Shown: piece after piece, positions 4,903 to 8,352 of the stretch
How the letters are laid out: every line of letters begins with the position of its first letter
Numbering within the stretch: the first letter of the stretch is position 1
Assembly (NCBI GenBank): GCA_017995595.1
Contig: JAGOIO010000052.1
Location: 1-8,352, forward strand
Direction of reading: 5' to 3'
DNA: 8,352 nt
Source of the DNA: a bacterium
GTDB taxonomy: Bacteria > Cyanobacteriota > Vampirovibrionia > Gastranaerophilales > Gastranaerophilaceae
The notes under the pieces: model-generated
The model's input: only the letters and a program-made list of their open reading frames with translations
Databases searched by the model: none
Told to the model about the DNA's origin: nothing
Translations under genes and position numbers: made by a program

Positions 4903-5770
4903 ATATTTGATATTTATTTTTTTCAAAGCACAAAATATTAACAAGTGAAAATGCCATAACTATAATAAGTAAAACAACCGCCATAGCTGAAGCATAGCCT
5001 AAGTCAAGGTTTTCAAATGCTCGTTCATAAATATAATAAACGATAGTTTTACTTGAATTTAAAGGCCCGCCCTTTGTCATAACATATATTTCTGCAAAAA
5101 CTTTCATTGCACTTATTGCACTTATTGTTGAAACTAATGCTATCATTGGCATAATATGAGGAATTGTAACGGTAAGATGCTTTGTTAAAAAATTAGCTCC
5201 GTCAATGTCGCAAGCCTCGTAAAGCTCTTTAGGAACGCTCATAAGTCCTGCAAGATAAATCATCATATAATAACCTATTCCCTTCCAGATAGTAACAATA
5301 ATTACAGAAATAAGAGCAAATCTTGTATCTGTCAGCCAACCGATAGGATTAAATCCAAGTTGTTGCACAAAGAAATTTAAAATTCCCTGTTGAGCATAAA
5401 GCCATTTAAAAGCAATAGCCGCAACTACGATTGAGACAATTACGGGTAGGTAAATTAAAATTTTATATAAAGTAAGTCCTTTTATTTTTTGATTTAAAAG
5501 AATTGCTAAAAATAACGGTACGATAGCTAATATTGGAACTGCAATAAATAAATATACAAAAGTGTTCAACAGAACTTTGTAGAATACTGCTGAATGAAAA
5601 AGTTTAAAGTAATTCATTAGTCCAACCCAAGTTGGGTTATAAATGTTTGTATTGTAATCTTGAAAACTAAGAACAATGGTTTGTACAAAAGGTATGAAAA
5701 AGAATATCAGCAAGATTATTCCTGCCGGTAGTAAAAACATATATGGTGCATATTTTTTGTAGTATTTCAT
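4901..5770 (-). CDS. Carbohydrate ABC transporter permease (CUT1, MalF/UgpA/LacF type)
   Basis: This is a 289-aa inner-membrane permease with six segments at about 9-34, 67-93, 103-124, 150-175, 206-228 and 258-281. The EAA loop is at 182-208: ELYEACDIDGA followed by the conserved IPHIMP end. Other CUT1 marks are LLPA near the N-terminus, MTKGGP (231-236) and the periplasmic WLTD (145-148). Length and signatures fit the first permease of UgpAE/LacFG-type sugar importers, and the next gene encodes the partner. AGGTG is 13 nt before the start, and an in-frame TGA 21 nt upstream excludes an ATG further up. The upstream kinase gene ends only 36 bp away on the same strand with no hairpin between, so read-through from it is possible. 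Binding protein and ATPase are missing from the window, and the substrate is unknown. Confidence 0.93.
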   Translation of the reverse strand: MKYYKKYAPYMFLLPAGIILLIFFFIPFVQTIVLSFQDYNTNIYNPTWVGLMNYFKLFHSAVFYKVLLNTFVYLFIAVPILAIVPLFLAILLNQKIKGLTLYKILIYLPVIVSIVVAAIAFKWLYAQQGILNFFVQQLGFNPIGWLTDTRFALISVIIVTIWKGIGYYMMIYLAGLMSVPKELYEACDIDGANFLTKHLTVTIPHIMPMIALVSTISAISAMKVFAEIYVMTKGGPLNSSKTIVYYIYERAFENLDLGYASAMAVVLLIIVMAFSLVNILCFEKNKYQI

Positions 5771-5783
5771 AAATCTATTATTT

Positions 5784-5788
5784 CACCT
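5784..5788 (-). promoter_or_regulatory. Distant ribosome binding site of first sugar permease
   Basis: AGGTG on the minus strand is 13 nt from the ATG at 5770, further than usual, and no nearer candidate exists in the 36-bp gap. Confidence 0.4.
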
Positions 5789-5806
5789 GAAAACTCTTAC
5801 GTCAAA

Positions 5807-8344
5807 TTAATCTTGATTTTTTTCAACAGCTTTTGCCACCGTATCAAGAAAAGTATTTTGTCTGAATCCGAATTTAGTTATATAATCTATCGCTCCAAGT
5901 TCTTTTGCTTTTTGAATGTTTTCATCTCTTATAATTGAACTTACAAATATAAATGGAATATCAAAATACATATCATCGGTTTTTAGCTTTTGCAAAAATT
6001 CAAAACCGTTCATTTCAGGCATTTCTACATCGCTGATTATCAAGTCAAATCGTAATCTTTTAAGCTCACTTTCGGCTTGAACAGGATTTGTAGCTATTGT
6101 AACTTTATAGCCTACTCTTTCAAGTATATTTTTTTCCAGCGTTCGTGTTGTAACAGAATCGTCAACAATCAATATATTATAATTCTTTGTTGGCTTTTTT
6201 AATATCGGAATATGCTCAACAGGTTTTTTAGCTTTTAAAAATGTTTTTTTAGAAACCGTTTTCATTAAATCTGCCATATTTAAGATAAGACAAATTTCTC
6301 CGGTATCAAGAGTTGTAACTCCGGATACATTTTTAACTCTATAAAGAGGAGCTGAAAGCGTTTTGTGCAAAATGTCTTGTTCTCCGATTATTGTATCTAC
6401 TTCTACACCGAAGAATTTACTGTCTTTTCCTAATATAAGAATTGTAGATTTATCTTTTTGAATATTCTTTTTAGGTAAAAGTAATATGTCTGATAGGTGA
6501 TATAGAGAAATAATTGAATCTTCATACTTAAAAGTCTTTGAATCTCCGTTTTTATTTATATCGTTTTTGTCTATCCACGCTATTCCTGATATTGCAGATA
6601 GCGGAATTGCAAAACTTTGTTCTGAAGTTTTGACTAAGAAAGCTTTGACCGTTGACATTGTTGTTGGCAATTCTATTCTAAGACAGCTACCCTTATTAAC
6701 TTCTGAAATAACTTTGATTTTTCCGTTTAATTGTGCGATTTTTGTTTGCACAACGTCAAGACCGATACCACGACCTGAAATGTCGGTTATCGTATCGCCT
6801 GTTGAAAATCCCGGTGCAAAAATTATGTTGATAATTTGTTCATCAGGCATCGCTTCAACTTCTTCTCTTGTTAAAAATCCTTTATGTATAGCTCGTTCCT
6901 TTATTCTTTCAAGGTTTATTCCTCGTCCGTCGTCTTCAACTTCAATTATAATTTCGTTATCAATGGTTTTTGCTCTAAGTGTTATTCGTCCAACCGGAGG
7001 TTTGCCAAGTGCAATTCTTTCTTCAGGGGTTTCAATACCATGGTCAACGGCATTTCTGATTATGTGAATTAAAGGTGTTTTTATTTCTTCAATAATCTTT
7101 TTATCTGTACTTGTTTCACTTCCTACAATGTCAAGTTCAATTTTTTTGTGTTTTTCATTTGCTATATCTCTAACCATTCTGCCAAACATGTGAAAAACCG
7201 TCGCTACCGGCAAAACTCTTACGTTTTTAACCATTTGCTCTAAATCGGCAACTATTGTACCCATTTTCATATCATCTTCTTGAATCATTTTTTCTAATGT
7301 TGATACACCTGATACTGTGGCTGAAACTTTTGAATTGTTTTCTATTTGTAAATTAAGTAATTGCTTTAGAAGTATTGCTACAGGGTTTTTCTCACTTTCT
7401 GTAGTGTTAAAATACTTCTTTTCATAATATTTTAAATGGCTTACTATTTTTGTTAAATTTCTTTGCCAATCTTCAAGTTTTGAATTTATTTCTGAAATTT
7501 CGTGCAAATGCTTTTTATTTTTCATTTTTGCGACAATTAATTCACCAACTTGGTTTACAAGCATATCAAGCTTGCTTGATTCAACTCTTAATGTCTTTAT
7601 TTCACCTGTATCTATCGCTGTTTTTATAACATCAATAGGCTTATTATTTGTACTAAGTTGCTTGTCTTTTAATTTTGCAAGTCCCGGAGTCTCAATATTA
7701 CTGTATTGAATGTCCATTAATTGTTGAACAATTTCTAATTGTTGAAGTATTACCGTACTATCAACAAAGCTTCCATCGCTCTTTAATATTGATTCGCAAA
7801 ACTCAATACCTTGGCTAAGTGAAACAAGATTGTCATCTTGAAATTCTATATTATTTTGTGTTGCAAACTCTAAAATCCCACTAATTTTTTGCAGAATTTC
7901 CTGAACTTGCTTATTGCCTATTTCTTTTTTGTATTTATCCAAAATCTCTACAATTTTTTTTGCAGAAGTTTTATTATTTTTTATCTCATCAATCTTTTCT
8001 TTAATGAATTGTATATTTGTTAAACTATCTTCTAATGAAAGGAAGTTTTCTGAAGAATTTTGTTCTTTTGTTGCTTCATTTTTAGGTAAAACATTTTGTT
8101 CTGTATCATCACTATCAAAGTCATCAATGGCATCTTCTGTTAATTCTAAATTTTGAAGCATGCTGTTTATATCTTGTTCTTGTTTATTGATAGTCTCTTC
8201 TGATGATTTAGATTCAACCGTATTCTCTGAATCTTGTTCCAAATCTTGTTGTTCTTGGTTTGCCTTTTTATTTATTTCAGACATTGTGTCCATGGCATTT
8301 GAATAATAGTCAACAACTTCAATATTGTTTATTTCACATGTCAT
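5807..8344 (-). CDS. cheA: CheA-type hybrid histidine kinase with C-terminal receiver (5' end uncertain)
   Basis: This is a cytoplasmic signalling protein, at least 845 aa. Domains in order: an acidic low-complexity linker (about 25-100); a helical region of unknown fold (100-245); an enlarged P3 dimerisation domain (250-397, starting LRVESSKLDMLVNQVGEL); a P4 ATP-binding kinase domain with N box HIIRNAVDHGIE (427-438), G1 DDGRGIN (471-477), F box FAPGFST (509-515) and G2 DISGRGIGLDVV (521-532); a P5 CheW-like domain (about 565-700); and a receiver domain (722-842) with acidic pair D728/D729, phospho-acceptor D772, Ser802 and Lys824. No His occurs before residue ~279, so the HPt (P1) phosphorylation site is not in the visible part. 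There is no in-frame stop in the 8 bases upstream of the ATG at 8344 and no visible ribosome binding site, so the gene may extend beyond the window and include an HPt domain there. Kinases of this layout control pili or motility in cyanobacteria and myxobacteria. It precedes the sugar permeases by 36 bp. Confidence 0.93.
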   Translation of the reverse strand: MTCEINNIEVVDYYSNAMDTMSEINKKANQEQQDLEQDSENTVESKSSEETINKQEQDINSMLQNLELTEDAIDDFDSDDTEQNVLPKNEATKEQNSSENFLSLEDSLTNIQFIKEKIDEIKNNKTSAKKIVEILDKYKKEIGNKQVQEILQKISGILEFATQNNIEFQDDNLVSLSQGIEFCESILKSDGSFVDSTVILQQLEIVQQLMDIQYSNIETPGLAKLKDKQLSTNNKPIDVIKTAIDTGEIKTLRVESSKLDMLVNQVGELIVAKMKNKKHLHEISEINSKLEDWQRNLTKIVSHLKYYEKKYFNTTESEKNPVAILLKQLLNLQIENNSKVSATVSGVSTLEKMIQEDDMKMGTIVADLEQMVKNVRVLPVATVFHMFGRMVRDIANEKHKKIELDIVGSETSTDKKIIEEIKTPLIHIIRNAVDHGIETPEERIALGKPPVGRITLRAKTIDNEIIIEVEDDGRGINLERIKERAIHKGFLTREEVEAMPDEQIINIIFAPGFSTGDTITDISGRGIGLDVVQTKIAQLNGKIKVISEVNKGSCLRIELPTTMSTVKAFLVKTSEQSFAIPLSAISGIAWIDKNDINKNGDSKTFKYEDSIISLYHLSDILLLPKKNIQKDKSTILILGKDSKFFGVEVDTIIGEQDILHKTLSAPLYRVKNVSGVTTLDTGEICLILNMADLMKTVSKKTFLKAKKPVEHIPILKKPTKNYNILIVDDSVTTRTLEKNILERVGYKVTIATNPVQAESELKRLRFDLIISDVEMPEMNGFEFLQKLKTDDMYFDIPFIFVSSIIRDENIQKAKELGAIDYITKFGFRQNTFLDTVAKAVEKNQD

Positions 8345-8352
8345 TATTAGGT

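Noticed and set aside
6567..8156. Plus-strand open frames inside the kinase gene, and one at 4084-4341 inside the sugar permease
   Set aside because: They run antisense to genes with strong family motifs and have no independent support.
1..8352. Frequent TGCAAG/CTTGCA words, as if an uptake or Chi-like motif
   Set aside because: Most lie in coding regions as common Leu-Ala or Ala-Arg type codon pairs. I did not count them against a background, so no claim is made; a k-mer enrichment over the whole genome would settle it.
1..8352. CRISPR arrays, tRNA/rRNA genes, insertion sequences
   Set aside because: No regularly spaced repeats, no tRNA- or rRNA-like sequence, and no transposase or terminal inverted repeats were seen.

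Overview
The window is AT-rich DNA with Shine-Dalgarno-led genes and the standard code. It reads as a Gastranaerophilales/Vampirovibrionia ('Melainabacteria') type gut bacterium. The best pointer is the pseudopilin at 3333-4040: the N-terminus KAFTLAEVLITLGIIGVVAA, the later DINGQKKPN and DYFQF signatures, and the cysteine-rich body are of a type I associate with that lineage. This placement comes from memory of the families, not from a search.

Layout. (1) 1-1658, plus strand: the 3' part of one ABC-2 exporter permease and a complete second one (YbhS/YbhR-like), separated by zero bases. (2) 1639-2961, minus strand: an unrecognised 440-aa membrane protein whose 3' end overlaps the exporter gene by 20 bp. 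(3) 2962-3326: a 365-bp divergent intergenic region and the most interesting part of the window. (4) 3333-4040, plus strand: a type IV pilin-like protein behind a good extended -10 promoter. (5) 8344-4050, minus strand: a CheA-type hybrid histidine kinase/response regulator, followed after 36 bp by two CUT1-type sugar ABC permeases that are tightly coupled to each other.

The main discovery candidate is in region 3. On the minus strand there is a TTGACA-N17-TAAACT promoter, then a predicted 25-aa leader ORF with tandem Trp codons (Asn-Asn-Asn-Trp-Trp-Cys). A 1:2 hairpin begins one base after the Trp codons. A second copy of segment 1 lies in the 5' arm of a 13-bp terminator hairpin with a U7 tract, so segment 2 can pair with either copy. 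The start codon of the 440-aa membrane protein follows 43 nt later. This is the architecture of ribosome-mediated transcription attenuation (as in trp leaders), but in front of a gene with no recognisable tie to tryptophan biosynthesis.

How the genes may work together. The exporter pair probably belongs to an operon whose ATPase and membrane-fusion protein lie before base 1. The sugar permeases have no solute-binding protein or ATPase in the window and may be co-transcribed with the kinase. The kinase reading frame is open to the window edge, and its visible part has no histidine in the first ~278 residues, so its HPt domain is either upstream of the window or absent.
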